The position numbers and the translations under genes were made by a program. From an uncultured Geobacteraceae bacterium (lineage in GTDB: Bacteria > Desulfobacterota > Desulfuromonadia > Geobacterales > Pseudopelobacteraceae), in NCBI GenBank assembly GCA_903901875.1, contig CAIUSO010000132.1, positions 1 to 64,000 on the forward strand: DNA of 64,000 nucleotides. Direction: 5' to 3'. Below, piece by piece: positions 36,022 to 45,605 of this stretch. The notes beneath the pieces are model-generated. The model saw only the letters and a program-made list of their open reading frames with translations, ran no database searches and had not been told where the DNA came from. How positions within the stretch are numbered: position 1 is the first letter of the stretch; each line of letters begins with the position of its first letter.

Positions 36022-39000
36022 ATGCTTGATAACTCGGACAACAAGCGTACTTCTTATTCAGATAGGACGTTATGGGCACTGGTACTCGTCGCCCTGCTCG
36101 TGCTGGGGATCGTCTTCGGCGTAAGGATATACATTGACCATGAACGGATAGCACGACGTTCCGTGGAACTGCCCCCCCATCAGATTCAACCTGCCGATAA
36201 AGTAATTACATCTGCACAACAGGACCTTTCCCTCTCACTGGTGCCCTCCTTTGATGCGCCTCGGACTCGGGATGAACTGCTTGACGAGTGGCGCATAGAT
36301 GGGGCCATTGAAACGTCCATCTACCTCTTGTTTGCCATTGCCAGTCTGATTACCACCAGAATCATATTGTTGCACCAGGCAAAACTGAAGCTGATGGCGG
36401 CAATGCAGGCCCATCTGGCCCTGATAGTCGAAAATTCCGATGATGCCATCATTTCAAAAGATCTGGACGGTAAAATCCTCAGTTGGAACAGAGGTGCCGA
36501 GCTGCTTTTTTCCTATACGGCAGAAGAGATCATCGGTGAACCCGTCAGAGTTCTCATCCCGACAGAACAACAGGCGGAAGAAGCCCGTATACTGGAACAA
36601 TTAAAGGCAGGTATTCCCGTTGATCACTATGAGACGGTGCGTAAGACCAAAGAGGGGCGTGAACTCAGCGTCTCAATCACCTCTTCACCGATGAAGGACT
36701 GTGCCGGCACCATTATCGGTGCCTCAAAAATAATACGCAATATCACCGAACAGAAGCTTGCGGAACTGGCATTGAAAGAGGCCTATAACCAGCTTGAATC
36801 AGTGAATGAGCAACTTCAGCTGCAATACGAGGAACTGGAACTGCAGAGTGAAGAGCTGCTTTCCCAGAGCGAAGAGCTGCAGGAAAGCGAAGAACGTTTC
36901 AGGCAACTGTTCGATGAATCTCCCGACGCCTATCTGCTTATGCATGAAGGGGTTTTCACCGACTCCAATACTACGGCTGAGCTTCTGCTCCACTGCTCTA
37001 AACAGAACCTTCATGGCATGTCCCCCGCTTCCTTTTCCCCCCAGCAGCAACCTGATGGTCGTGACTCGTCAGAAGTAATTGCAGAACAATTTATTGCCGT
37101 TTTCTCCCACGGCCTTGAAACGTTTGAATGGTTCTGCCTTCGCCCCGATGGTTCAGAATTCTGGGCTGACATCTCACCCAAGGTGATTACCCTGCAGGGA
37201 AAACAGGTGATGCTCGTCGGTCTCCGTGACATTTCCGTACGCAAAGAGGTGGAAAAAGAACTTGAAGCGGCACACCAGGAGACAGAACAGTCAAACAGAA
37301 TTCTGACTTCCATCCTGGAAAACATGGCTGACTGGGTGTGGGAACTGGATCCCACGGGACATTACACCTACTGTTCCCCCCGGGTCGAACAGTCCCTCGG
37401 GTATACCCCGGCGGAGATGTGTGACAAATCCCCCCTGGACATGATGCCAGACGCTGATATTGAACGGCTGAGGGCCATTTACCTTGAGATAAGTGAATTC
37501 ATGTTGCCGATACAGAACCTGGAGTTCTGGGGTATTGCGAAAGATGGCCAGCGACGTCTGTTTGTGGCAAATGGAGTTCCCATGAGCGATCATGACGGCA
37601 ACCTCCTCGGATATCGGGGAGTTGCCCGTGATATCACCGACCTGCGGCTCTTCGAGTCAAAATTGCGCAAACTGTCACGGGCGGTCCGGCAAAGTCCCGT
37701 GTCAATTGTCATCACCGACCTTGATGGCCGTATCGAGTTCGTTAATCCGAAATTCAGTGAAGTCACCGGTTACAGTTTTGAAGAGGCCATTGGTCAGTCG
37801 CCACGGATCCTCAATTCCGGTCTGACCCCGCCAGGCACCTATGAGGATATCTGGGCCATCATTACCCAGGGAGGAACATGGGAGGGTGATCTGCTCAACA
37901 AGAGTAAACAGGGAGAGCTTTTCTGGGAACATGCGCTGATTTCAGCACTCTGTGATGAGTCGGGCGTTATCACAAACTATCTTGCCGTTAAGGAAGACAT
38001 TACCGAAAAGAAGCAGATCATTGACCAGCTCAATATTGCCAGAGAAAAGGCTGAGGCGGCAACGGATGCAAAAAGTTCGTTCCTGGCAACCATGAGCCAC
38101 GAAATCCGCACACCGATGAATGGTGTACTTGGCATGAACAGTATGCTGCTTGAGACCCAACTCACCGCCGAACAGCGTGAATTTGCCGAAATAGTACGGA
38201 AAAGCGGTGAAAATCTCCTCACCATCATCAATGAGATTCTTGACTTCTCAAAGATTGAAGCGGGAAAACTCGATCTGGAAATTCTCGATTTTGATTTGCG
38301 CATAACCCTGGAAGATACGGTAGAACTGCTCGCCATGCGGGCCAATGAAGCCAAGCTTGAGCTGATCTGCCAGATAGACCCGGCGGTGCCGATCTTCTTG
38401 AGGGGTGATCCGGGAAGAATCCGACAAATTATTATCAATCTGGTAGGCAATGCCATTAAATTTACCCGAAAAGGTGAAGTTGTCATCCGGGTATCACTCA
38501 AATCCGAGCAAGGCGTTGACTGCGTCATTCTTTTTGAAATACAGGATACCGGCATCGGAATTCCTCCCGAACGGCTTTCTTCCATTTTTGACCCCTTCAC
38601 CCAGGCCGACGGGAGTACCACCCGCAAATTCGGCGGCACGGGCCTTGGCTTGGCCATCTGCAAGCAATTGGCCGAATTAATGGAGGGGGAAATAGGTGTA
38701 ACCAGTGAAGAGGGGGGCGGATCGACCTTCTGGTTTACCCTTTGTCTGGAAAAGCAGACTAATCAGAATAGTGATGCCTATAAAGCCCTGCAACTGACCG
38801 GTAAGGGAGAACTGGTCCACGAGCGGATTCTGGTTGTCGACGATAACGCAACAAACCGGATTTTTATGAAAAACCTGCTGAGACAGTGGGGGTGCCGCCA
38901 TGAAGTAGCCGCCCATGGAGCAGAAGGACTTGAGATGCTCCGCGATGCGGTGGACGCAGGTGACCCCTTCCGTATCGCCATACTTGACCAGGAAATGCCG

Positions 39001-40035
39001 GACATGGACGGCATGGAAATGGGGACCAGAATCAAAGCGGACCCGCTTCTGGCCCCAACCCTGCTGGTAATGCTTACCTCCATCGGGCTTCGCGGCGATG
39101 CCACTATTCTCGAACGTATCGGCTTTGCCGGTTATCTCCATAAACCGGTTCGCCAGAGCCAGCTCTACGATTGCCTCGAATTGATTATCGGTCGGGATAT
39201 TGAATCCAATACCCTGGGCAATGACGCCACCCCCCACGGTATCATAACCAGACATATCATTGCGGAATCGCTCCATTCAGGCGTGCGCATCCTGCTGGTG
39301 GAAGACAATATTATCAACCAGAAGGTTGCCCAGTTCATGCTTAAATCACTTGGGTACCGTGTCGATGTGGCCGCCGATGGTCAGGAAGCGGTACGGGCCC
39401 TTGAGATGATTGATTACAGTCTGGTACTGATGGATTGTCTGATGCCGGTCATGAACGGCTATGAGGCCACCGGTGCCATACGAAAAGGTGGTTCACGAAT
39501 TCTGAATCCCGAAGTGCCAATTATCGCCATGACCGCCAATGCAACGCAGGGTGACCGTGAAAAATGCCTTGAGGCGGGAATGAATGACTATCTGTCAAAA
39601 CCGGTTAAAAAACAAACCTTGGCAGAATTGATCGAAAAATGGTTGAAATTCAACTCCGCACACCCAATTGAACAGCCAACCGACGACATCACCTCTGACC
39701 TGGTTTTTTTCAACAAAGATGAAATGTTTGAAGTTATGGATAATGACGGGGAGTTTATGCGTTCGATTCTCGATGAAGCCACCGCAACATTACCCGGTGA
39801 ACTTGATAAATTGAATGAAGCGGTTGAAACCAATGATGCAGCGGCTATCCGCATTCTGTCACACACCATGAAGGGTATGGCAGCAAATATTTATGCACCG
39901 GCCCTCCAGGAGGTCTGCCTGAGACTTGAGACCGCCTCCAAGGCCAATGACATTGAAACGGCCCGTGAGATGATCCCCGAACTAATGGAGACCATCTCCC
40001 GAACCATTGAGACGATCAAGGGAACCTATCTTTGA
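36022..40035 (+). CDS. Hybrid kinase: four PAS, HisKA, HATPase, two REC, HPt
   Basis: A 1337-residue BarA-like hybrid kinase. Two helices (about 14-36 and 94-115) enclose only about 57 residues of periplasmic sequence, so sensing probably relies on the four PAS domains (about 132-245, 291-410, 425-540, 552-665). A heptad coiled coil (EELELQSEELLSQSEELQ, about 270-290) separates PAS1 and PAS2. Phospho-acceptors: H693, D989 in the first receiver (AILDQEMPDMDG), D1138 in the second (LVLMDCLMPVMNG) and H1281 in the HPt (SHTMKGMAAN). The last gene of the rightward operon, 22 bases after the haem kinase. Confidence 0.9.
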   Translation: MLDNSDNKRTSYSDRTLWALVLVALLVLGIVFGVRIYIDHERIARRSVELPPHQIQPADKVITSAQQDLSLSLVPSFDAPRTRDELLDEWRIDGAIETSIYLLFAIASLITTRIILLHQAKLKLMAAMQAHLALIVENSDDAIISKDLDGKILSWNRGAELLFSYTAEEIIGEPVRVLIPTEQQAEEARILEQLKAGIPVDHYETVRKTKEGRELSVSITSSPMKDCAGTIIGASKIIRNITEQKLAELALKEAYNQLESVNEQLQLQYEELELQSEELLSQSEELQESEERFRQLFDESPDAYLLMHEGVFTDSNTTAELLLHCSKQNLHGMSPASFSPQQQPDGRDSSEVIAEQFIAVFSHGLETFEWFCLRPDGSEFWADISPKVITLQGKQVMLVGLRDISVRKEVEKELEAAHQETEQSNRILTSILENMADWVWELDPTGHYTYCSPRVEQSLGYTPAEMCDKSPLDMMPDADIERLRAIYLEISEFMLPIQNLEFWGIAKDGQRRLFVANGVPMSDHDGNLLGYRGVARDITDLRLFESKLRKLSRAVRQSPVSIVITDLDGRIEFVNPKFSEVTGYSFEEAIGQSPRILNSGLTPPGTYEDIWAIITQGGTWEGDLLNKSKQGELFWEHALISALCDESGVITNYLAVKEDITEKKQIIDQLNIAREKAEAATDAKSSFLATMSHEIRTPMNGVLGMNSMLLETQLTAEQREFAEIVRKSGENLLTIINEILDFSKIEAGKLDLEILDFDLRITLEDTVELLAMRANEAKLELICQIDPAVPIFLRGDPGRIRQIIINLVGNAIKFTRKGEVVIRVSLKSEQGVDCVILFEIQDTGIGIPPERLSSIFDPFTQADGSTTRKFGGTGLGLAICKQLAELMEGEIGVTSEEGGGSTFWFTLCLEKQTNQNSDAYKALQLTGKGELVHERILVVDDNATNRIFMKNLLRQWGCRHEVAAHGAEGLEMLRDAVDAGDPFRIAILDQEMPDMDGMEMGTRIKADPLLAPTLLVMLTSIGLRGDATILERIGFAGYLHKPVRQSQLYDCLELIIGRDIESNTLGNDATPHGIITRHIIAESLHSGVRILLVEDNIINQKVAQFMLKSLGYRVDVAADGQEAVRALEMIDYSLVLMDCLMPVMNGYEATGAIRKGGSRILNPEVPIIAMTANATQGDREKCLEAGMNDYLSKPVKKQTLAELIEKWLKFNSAHPIEQPTDDITSDLVFFNKDEMFEVMDNDGEFMRSILDEATATLPGELDKLNEAVETNDAAAIRILSHTMKGMAANIYAPALQEVCLRLETASKANDIETAREMIPELMETISRTIETIKGTYL

Positions 40036-40055
40036 TGCACTCGCAATAAAGCAGA

Positions 40056-40163
40056 CCTTCCCCCTCCCCAGGAGGGGGAAGGTTAGGGAGGGGGCGTTTT
40101 CTGAGATTATCTCAACAAGATTCAAAACATCCCCCCTCCTGACCTCCCCCCGCTTGGGGGAGG
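40056..40163. repeat. Nested G/C-rich inverted repeats between convergent genes
   Basis: Three stacked palindromes: a perfect 12-bp stem at 40056-40067/40071-40082 (3-base loop), a perfect 8-bp stem at 40143-40150/40156-40163, and a looser outer pairing of GGGAGGGGGCGTTTT (40086-40100) with AAAACATCCCCCCTCC (40124-40139). A T5 run follows on the plus strand (40171-40175). The element resembles the CCCTCCC/GGGAGGG dispersed intergenic repeats of many bacterial genomes and probably also ends transcription from both sides. Confidence 0.75.
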
Positions 40164-40209
40164 AAATTACTTTTTGCGAGAGCATCCTCTTGAGGAGGGG
40201 TACAAGCAC

Positions 40210-42654
40210 CTATACCTTGAATTTTTCAATAATCCTGTCGAGATCTGAAACCACTGAGTTCATGCCGGAAATTGCGGTCGTAATGCCGGTGACGGCGGTG
40301 GAAAACTCGTGTGAGAGGGAAGACATACTTTCCATATCACGGGAAACCGAACCGGCGGTAACAGACTGTTCTTCTGAAGCCGTGGCCATCCTCTGAATCA
40401 TTTCAACAACCGTCGTGACAGAAGCAGAAATGGAACCGATTGCCCGCAACGCCTCAGCGGTTTTTTCCTTTACCCGCCCGACCCCTGCCCGCTCGTCCAT
40501 CATGCCGGCCACCGACTGCCTTACCCCTTCCTGCATATCCTTGATCATAACGGCAATATCATTGGTAGCAGTGGTGGTACGGACAGCAAGGGTTCTCACT
40601 TCATCGGCCACAACCGCAAACCCCCGTCCCATTTCTCCTGCCCGAGCCGCTTCTATGGCGGCATTGAGGGCAAGCAGATTGGTTTGGTCCGCCACACCAC
40701 GTATCAGACTGAGAATTTCACCTATCTGCTCCGATTTCGCCCCCAGTTGCTCAATTTTCTGGCCTGACACTTCCACATCCAAAATAAATGAATCGAGGGC
40801 CGTGGCGGTCTCCGTGATCGTTGTCGTACCGAATACCGCCATTTTTTTCATTTCATGGGCGGCATCGGAAACGGCGGTGGCATCATGGGCCATCTCGTTT
40901 GACACCATTACCATCTGTGACATCGCCTCTTTCGTCATGGCGACGGTTCTGCTCTGTTTTGTAACACTTTCATTGACGGTACCAACCGCACCGTTCAGCC
41001 GACCACTGTTATCATCGAGAAGTGACACCACACTTCTCAGTTCGTGTATCATGCCATGCAATCCGCCAGACATGGTACACATCGATGTTTGAACAGTGCC
41101 CATTTCATCATTTTCCGCCCCGGACAGATCAACCCGCAGATCCCCCGATGCGATGGTGTCGGCGGCGGAAATAAGTTTTTTAAGGGGAGAAGTCACGGAC
41201 CGGTAAATCCAGACGCCGAAAAATGAGCCGGCAAGAGCCGCAACGATCCAGATAATACCGATGAGCATGGTACTGGTGCCGACAACCTTGTTGAGCGATG
41301 TTACAGACTTTTCCTGGGAATCCCGGGCGTTTTCAAGATTTTTCAGACCTATGACCGCCTGCTCCTCTGCATACTTCCGTAATTCGGCAGCGGCGGCCCC
41401 CGATTTTGTGCGTAAATCAATACTTCTGGTTATCTGAAAAATCACACCGCTTTCAGAGACAATCATCCGCTCCACGTTTGAAAGGGCGGCGGACGCTGCG
41501 GAAAGAAGTGTCAGCTCATCTTTGGCATTTATTTTTTTCAAACCGGCTTCGAGGGTTTTTCGGGAAACGCCCAGCTCATTTCTCACGGTATCGATCTGTT
41601 TTTTGAGATCATCCACCTCTTTGCGACTGGTTGCGGAAAAGAGTCGGCTGGCAAGACCATCCAGAATAAGCCCCTGGGAAAGAAATGACGCATTGACGAC
41701 GAGAACGTCAGTTGAATTTCCGTTATTTTTATACAATTTATCCTGACGCCCCGTTTCATTTTGATAATTTTGCTGTGATGAATTAATCGTCTGCTCCACC
41801 AGTATGAGGGCAGCACCAATCCGTTCCCCCGCTTCGGAGCTTAAACGGTCCCGAACCGCACCATCCCCCTTTCCGTTATTCCCTGCAATGAGCTGTAATT
41901 CCTTTATCAGCTCCTGAATCTTTACCTGAGCCGACTTTAAATCTTCTGCAAGGGCAGAATTTCCTTTCGTATGCTCGCTGTTTTTTGCCTTATTAAGAGC
42001 CGCATTGAACTTCCCCTGTGCCAGCATGATGGATTTTTTACTGTTGGCACGCTGCAGTTCGTTATAAGCGAGTTGCATATCCTTTATGGTCAGACGTAAC
42101 AGTTCTATGGTACGTAGATTGGTAGAAACCTTTGCTGTGGTGGTTACGGACTGGGAATAGGAGCGACTGGTTGAAGCCTGAAGCATCTTCACTTTTTTAT
42201 CCAGTGCAGCCAACCGCTGCTTGATCCCCCCCATTTCCGCCACAATTTTATGGGATGATTGCTGTGCGGCCTCTTCGGCATCAATCCTCTGACCCGTCAG
42301 TGACGCCAGTTCGTCGGCAAGTACCTTTAATCTGGTTTCAGAGGCAACGCTCCCCATGGATGCAAGGTCCGCAGCGGCTTTCAAAGACTCGGCAACCGTC
42401 TTGTCCGCCCTGGTTTTCGCCGTCTGATAGTCCCCCTTTGTCTGGGTCCCGGCCAGGGTTGCAAGCTCTGACAGGGCAGCATGGAGTGTGCGCTGGGACT
42501 CCATGGTTTTGACCTGAAAAGGGGTACTCTTCTGGGTCAACTCCCGCAGGGTTGCCCGTACTTTAGCCATCCCGGCAATGCTGGTTACGGCAACCGCCGT
42601 CGCAATAACAAGAACGAACAGAGTGTTTATCAGCAGTTTAGATCGTATTTTCAC
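40210..42654 (-). CDS. Methyl-accepting chemotaxis protein with large helical sensor
   Basis: An 814-residue chemoreceptor. Membrane helices at about 9-30 and 465-490 enclose an unusually long periplasmic domain (over 430 residues) rich in A, L, K, Q and E that reads as long helices; no CACHE signature is visible. HAMP follows, and the signalling tip [25 protein letters not shown] is intact, so it should bind CheA and CheW. Glu/Gln-rich methylation helices flank the tip. GTG 42654 has GGGAG six bases upstream and is preferred to the TTG before it. It starts 24 bases after the binding-protein gene, which suggests that the receptor reads that protein. Confidence 0.88.
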   Translation of the reverse strand: MKIRSKLLINTLFVLVIATAVAVTSIAGMAKVRATLRELTQKSTPFQVKTMESQRTLHAALSELATLAGTQTKGDYQTAKTRADKTVAESLKAAADLASMGSVASETRLKVLADELASLTGQRIDAEEAAQQSSHKIVAEMGGIKQRLAALDKKVKMLQASTSRSYSQSVTTTAKVSTNLRTIELLRLTIKDMQLAYNELQRANSKKSIMLAQGKFNAALNKAKNSEHTKGNSALAEDLKSAQVKIQELIKELQLIAGNNGKGDGAVRDRLSSEAGERIGAALILVEQTINSSQQNYQNETGRQDKLYKNNGNSTDVLVVNASFLSQGLILDGLASRLFSATSRKEVDDLKKQIDTVRNELGVSRKTLEAGLKKINAKDELTLLSAASAALSNVERMIVSESGVIFQITRSIDLRTKSGAAAAELRKYAEEQAVIGLKNLENARDSQEKSVTSLNKVVGTSTMLIGIIWIVAALAGSFFGVWIYRSVTSPLKKLISAADTIASGDLRVDLSGAENDEMGTVQTSMCTMSGGLHGMIHELRSVVSLLDDNSGRLNGAVGTVNESVTKQSRTVAMTKEAMSQMVMVSNEMAHDATAVSDAAHEMKKMAVFGTTTITETATALDSFILDVEVSGQKIEQLGAKSEQIGEILSLIRGVADQTNLLALNAAIEAARAGEMGRGFAVVADEVRTLAVRTTTATNDIAVMIKDMQEGVRQSVAGMMDERAGVGRVKEKTAEALRAIGSISASVTTVVEMIQRMATASEEQSVTAGSVSRDMESMSSLSHEFSTAVTGITTAISGMNSVVSDLDRIIEKFKV

Positions 42655-42678
42655 CAAGTTCTCCCATTTACATCACCA

Positions 42679-43443
42679 TTACGGTTTGACATATTTCTGA
42701 CCGGCTCCCGTGATATATTGCAGGAGTCTGGTAACTTTGGCTGTGGGCTTCCCTTTGGTAATGGCAGTTACCGGCCGTTCATAGGTGGGAATTTTCGGTA
42801 ATTTATTCCCTTCGCCAATACTGAAAGGGCCAAAACCGATTGCACCCGGATTGGAAGCTATCATATTTGTCATTTCGGGAAACGTTGGGGTATCAAGACT
42901 GTCCTTTAGAAAGTCCTCATTATTAAGAGCAAGTTTTCTGAATGCTCCCATGGTGGCAGGGTTTTGTGTTGACACAACAACCATAATCGGCTCGTCGTTG
43001 CCACCGACCTCCTTCCAGTTCTGAACCTTCCCGGTAAATATACCCTTAACCTGGTCTGCCGTGAGATTCGCCACCGGGTTGTCCTTGTTCACTGCAATAG
43101 CGAGGGCGCTCTTGCCGATGACTTCCGAATGGTACAGGGACTTGTCCTTAATTTCATAGGACTCTTTTTTCAGTGACGCAAGGAGATCATCAAAAGAAGT
43201 ACCGGCCAGTACCACATCGGACCCACCCCGATCCATTGTTTTGAACGAAATGGTGGCTCCACCAAAAATCAGCGTGATCCGGTCACCGGTCGCTTTTTCA
43301 AAATGGGGAGTTACCGGTTTAACGATGCTGTCCACCGGAGCACCACCGGCTGACAATCGAATTTCGTCGGCCATGCAATTGACGGAGAACAGTGACATAC
43401 CACTCACACACAAACAACAGAGTAACTTTCGGGCCCTTTTCAT
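42679..43443 (-). CDS. PstS-like periplasmic substrate-binding protein
   Basis: A 254-residue exported protein: signal peptide (RARKLLCCLCVSGMSLFSVN, then a cut near CMADE; the cysteine might be lipidated) and the PBP_like_2 fold with RLSAGGAPVDSIVKPVTPHF, GSDVVLAGTSFDDLL, ALAIAVNKDNPVANLT and VKGIFTGKVQNWKEVGG. The last motif is the phosphate/sulfate-type hallmark. ATG 43443 has GGGAGG upstream; the 43 codons before it are non-coding leader. No transport permease or ATPase genes accompany it; its only partner is the chemoreceptor downstream. Confidence 0.85.
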   Translation of the reverse strand: MKRARKLLCCLCVSGMSLFSVNCMADEIRLSAGGAPVDSIVKPVTPHFEKATGDRITLIFGGATISFKTMDRGGSDVVLAGTSFDDLLASLKKESYEIKDKSLYHSEVIGKSALAIAVNKDNPVANLTADQVKGIFTGKVQNWKEVGGNDEPIMVVVSTQNPATMGAFRKLALNNEDFLKDSLDTPTFPEMTNMIASNPGAIGFGPFSIGEGNKLPKIPTYERPVTAITKGKPTAKVTRLLQYITGAGQKYVKP

Positions 43444-43512
43444 TACCAACCTCCCTGTTCTGCTCGTATTAGTCCTGCTCCCGGGACAACTTCCCCAGAA
43501 ACCGGTCGGACG

Positions 43513-43530
43513 AGGAGCCTGTCGGCTCCT
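43513..43530 (-). other. Hairpin in the leader of the binding-protein operon
   Basis: AGGAGCC (43513-43519) pairs with GGCTCCT (43524-43530) around a 4-base loop, just inside the predicted transcript. It has no U-run. It does not match a riboswitch class I can recognise, but its place between promoter and first gene would suit translational or stability control. Confidence 0.4.
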
Positions 43531-43544
43531 AGAATTATCGGTGG

Positions 43545-43572
43545 AGTATAATCCTCTGACTGTGCATGTCAA
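43545..43572 (-). promoter_or_regulatory. Strong sigma-70-like promoter of the binding protein/MCP operon
   Basis: On the minus strand a perfect TTGACA (43567-43572), 16-base spacer and TATACT (43545-43550). It predicts a start near 43538 and a leader of about 95 bases up to ATG 43443. Confidence 0.75.
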
Positions 43573-43884
43573 CAGGATACTGTGTACGTTTATTACACGT
43601 AAAATCCAGGGGTTGGGGAGTACACTGGAAATTCGAGAAACATTGCCAACCAGAGGTGTACCGGTCCGTATTGCCCCTGCAAATAGCGTGAGAGCTCACC
43701 GGCATGCTTCGTAATTCAAGGACAAGGTGGCTGACCCTCTGAGTTGTAAGGTCATCGCGCAAAATATATTTTGAATATAGCGTGTTGGTTATTTTGTAGA
43801 CAAGCGGGAATAGCAACACAATGGAAAACAATGATCCTGATATGGACTGGTTCATCGATTGCGCATCATGGACGAACGTACCAT
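43573..43884. other. Intergenic stretch without a recognisable gene
   Basis: About 310 bases between the binding-protein promoter and the small HTH gene. A short minus-strand ORF (about 117 codons) spans it but has low-complexity, non-protein-like content and no ribosome site. An AT palindrome AAAATATATTTT is present near 43760. I see no further supported feature. Confidence 0.4.
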
Positions 43885-44118
43885 TCACCCGACCTGCGCC
43901 ATCAATCTAAACGTATCAGCGGCAGCTATTATGAATTCCATCCTGCCATGATCGCTGAATGGTTTCTCTTCAACACTGAAAAGTCCAGCCTCAGTGAGCT
44001 TGTCAATATCACGCTTTACCGCACTCCGATCCCGGTGGAGAAGGCGAGCTATCTCGGCAATAGATCCAGCTTCCTCTTTTACCGCTTTGAAGAGATTCAT
44101 TCTGGCTGTCGTAACCAA
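43885..44118 (-). CDS. Small winged-helix HTH protein, probably 5'-truncated
   Basis: Residues include MNLFKAVKEEAGSIAEIARL and LHRDRSAVKRDIDKLTEAGL, a clear winged helix-turn-helix like the HVO_A0114 family of small DNA-binding proteins that often act as antitoxin-type repressors. Those proteins run to about 110 residues with a FEDLE-type lead-in; here the frame continues upstream as FEDPSELLEL but hits a stop (TAA near 44154), before a full N-terminus. Only TTG 44118 and an internal ATG (44100) could start it. No toxin-like partner is adjacent. Likely a remnant, possibly still translated. Confidence 0.5.
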   Translation of the reverse strand: MVTTARMNLFKAVKEEAGSIAEIARLLHRDRSAVKRDIDKLTEAGLFSVEEKPFSDHGRMEFIIAAADTFRLMAQVG

Positions 44119-44148
44119 TTCAAGAAGCTCTGATGGGTCCTCAAACGG

Positions 44149-45516
44149 TTACCTCTCTAATACGGCACTAATTGAATCCCGCAACACATCCAACAGAAAT
44201 TCCAGTTCGGCATCGGTAATAACCAGTGGGGGATAAATCACAAGGGTGTTTCCGAGGGGGCGGGAAAACACCCCCCTGGCACGTGCCTCCTGACACACCC
44301 TGATGCCGATTTTATCCTGCCAGGGGAAAGGAGTACCATTTTTTTTGTCGGCCACCAGTTCGATGCCGGCCGCCAAACCACAGTGGCGAACATCTCCCAC
44401 GAAAGGCATAGCGGCAAACTCGGTCAGGCGCTGGCCCAGGCGGGCTATTTTTGGTGCCAGCGACGTCAGTAGATCGTCTTCCTCGAACAGCTCCAGGCTT
44501 CTCAGTGCAACGGCACACGCTAATGGATTGCCGGTAAAGGTATGGCCATGGAAAAAAGTTTTCAATTCGGCATAGGGGCCCAAAAACGCCGAATAGACGT
44601 TCTCCGTGGTCACCGTCGCGGCCAGAGGCAGATAGCCGGCGGCGATCCCTTTGGATATGGCCATAATGTCCGGAATCACCTCTTCGTGCTGGCAGGCGAA
44701 CATAGTTCCGGTTCTGCCAAAACCGGTGGCGACTTCGTCGGTTATCATCAAAATATCGTACCGGTCGCACAATTCCCGGACCCGGCGAAGAAAACCGTCC
44801 GGCTGAACCAGCATTCCTCCCGCCCCTTGCAGGAGTGGTTCAATGACAAGGCCGGCTACGGTACCGGCGTGCTGTATCATCAGGTTCTCCAGCGTATCCA
44901 GGCAGGCCACGCCACACGTGTGGAGACTGCATCCCAGTTCACAGCGGTAGCAGTACGGTGCCGGTGCCTGAATGGTCTCAAACATGAGCGGCTTGAATGT
45001 GGCATGGTATATTTCAATCCCCCCCACACTGACCGCCCCCAGCGTATCGCCATGGTAGGCATGATGGAAGGTGATAAAGCGGCTTCGCTCGGGGCGTCCC
45101 CGGTGTATCTGGTACTGGAAGGCCATCTTGACGGCAACTTCCATGGCCGTTGAACCGTTATCGGAATAAAAAAACCGGTCCAGACCGGCGGGAGTAATTT
45201 CGGCAAGACGTGCTGCCAGAATGATGCTCTGTTCACTGGCAAGTCCAAGCAGCGTTGAATGTTCAAGCCGCTCCACCTGTGCCGTGAGTGCTTCATTCAG
45301 CTCCCGGCGACAATGGCCATGGACATTGGTCCACATGGAGGCAACACCATCCAGATAGCGGTTCCCTTCACTGTCAATCAGCCAGCACCCCTCCCCCTTG
45401 ACGATGACGATCTGTTCATCACGCTGCCAATCCTGCATCTGGGTAAAGGGATGCCACACATGGCGTTTATCCCACTGACGTAACTGTTCGGTTGTAATGG
45501 CACTGCTGTCGGACAT
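44149..45516 (-). CDS. bioA: Adenosylmethionine-8-amino-7-oxononanoate aminotransferase
   Basis: PLP-dependent aminotransferase of biotin synthesis, converting KAPA to DAPA. The fold-type I class III features are clear: WHPFTQMQDW near the start, GVASMWTNVHGH, YSDNGSTAMEVAVKMAFQY, DEVATGFGRTG and the PLP lysine K289 in MAISKGIAAGYLPLA. It carries a cysteine-rich insertion (CYRCELGCSLHTCGVAC, about 189-205) found in one bacterial subgroup. Length 455 is typical. GAGGTGA precedes ATG 45516. No other biotin gene is in the window. The amino donor (SAM or lysine) cannot be settled here. Confidence 0.9.
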   Translation of the reverse strand: MSDSSAITTEQLRQWDKRHVWHPFTQMQDWQRDEQIVIVKGEGCWLIDSEGNRYLDGVASMWTNVHGHCRRELNEALTAQVERLEHSTLLGLASEQSIILAARLAEITPAGLDRFFYSDNGSTAMEVAVKMAFQYQIHRGRPERSRFITFHHAYHGDTLGAVSVGGIEIYHATFKPLMFETIQAPAPYCYRCELGCSLHTCGVACLDTLENLMIQHAGTVAGLVIEPLLQGAGGMLVQPDGFLRRVRELCDRYDILMITDEVATGFGRTGTMFACQHEEVIPDIMAISKGIAAGYLPLAATVTTENVYSAFLGPYAELKTFFHGHTFTGNPLACAVALRSLELFEEDDLLTSLAPKIARLGQRLTEFAAMPFVGDVRHCGLAAGIELVADKKNGTPFPWQDKIGIRVCQEARARGVFSRPLGNTLVIYPPLVITDAELEFLLDVLRDSISAVLER

Positions 45517-45550
45517 GGTGCGTCACCTCTGATTGACACGTATTTCATGC

Positions 45551-45582
45551 AAAAAGACCCACCGAAACGGGTCCGGTGGGTC
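45551..45582 (-). terminator. Terminator of the fab-rpiB-glyA transcript
   Basis: GACCCACCG (45556-45564) pairs with CGGTGGGTC (45574-45582); on the minus strand it is followed by TTTTT. It lies 24 bases past the glyA stop and insulates bioA. Confidence 0.88.
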
Positions 45583-45605
45583 TCTATGTGCGGGCGTTCT
45601 CTTGT

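Noticed and set aside
43444-43540. Cyclic-di-GMP riboswitch in the binding-protein leader
   Set aside because: Only a 7-bp hairpin is present; the GEMM core sequences are absent.
43444-43572. 43-codon extension of the binding protein
   Set aside because: It runs through the leader and promoter and would bury the signal peptide; GGGAGG before 43443 decides the start.
43535-43888. 117-codon minus-strand ORF across the intergenic region
   Set aside because: No protein-like pattern, it overlaps the promoter, and it has no ribosome site.
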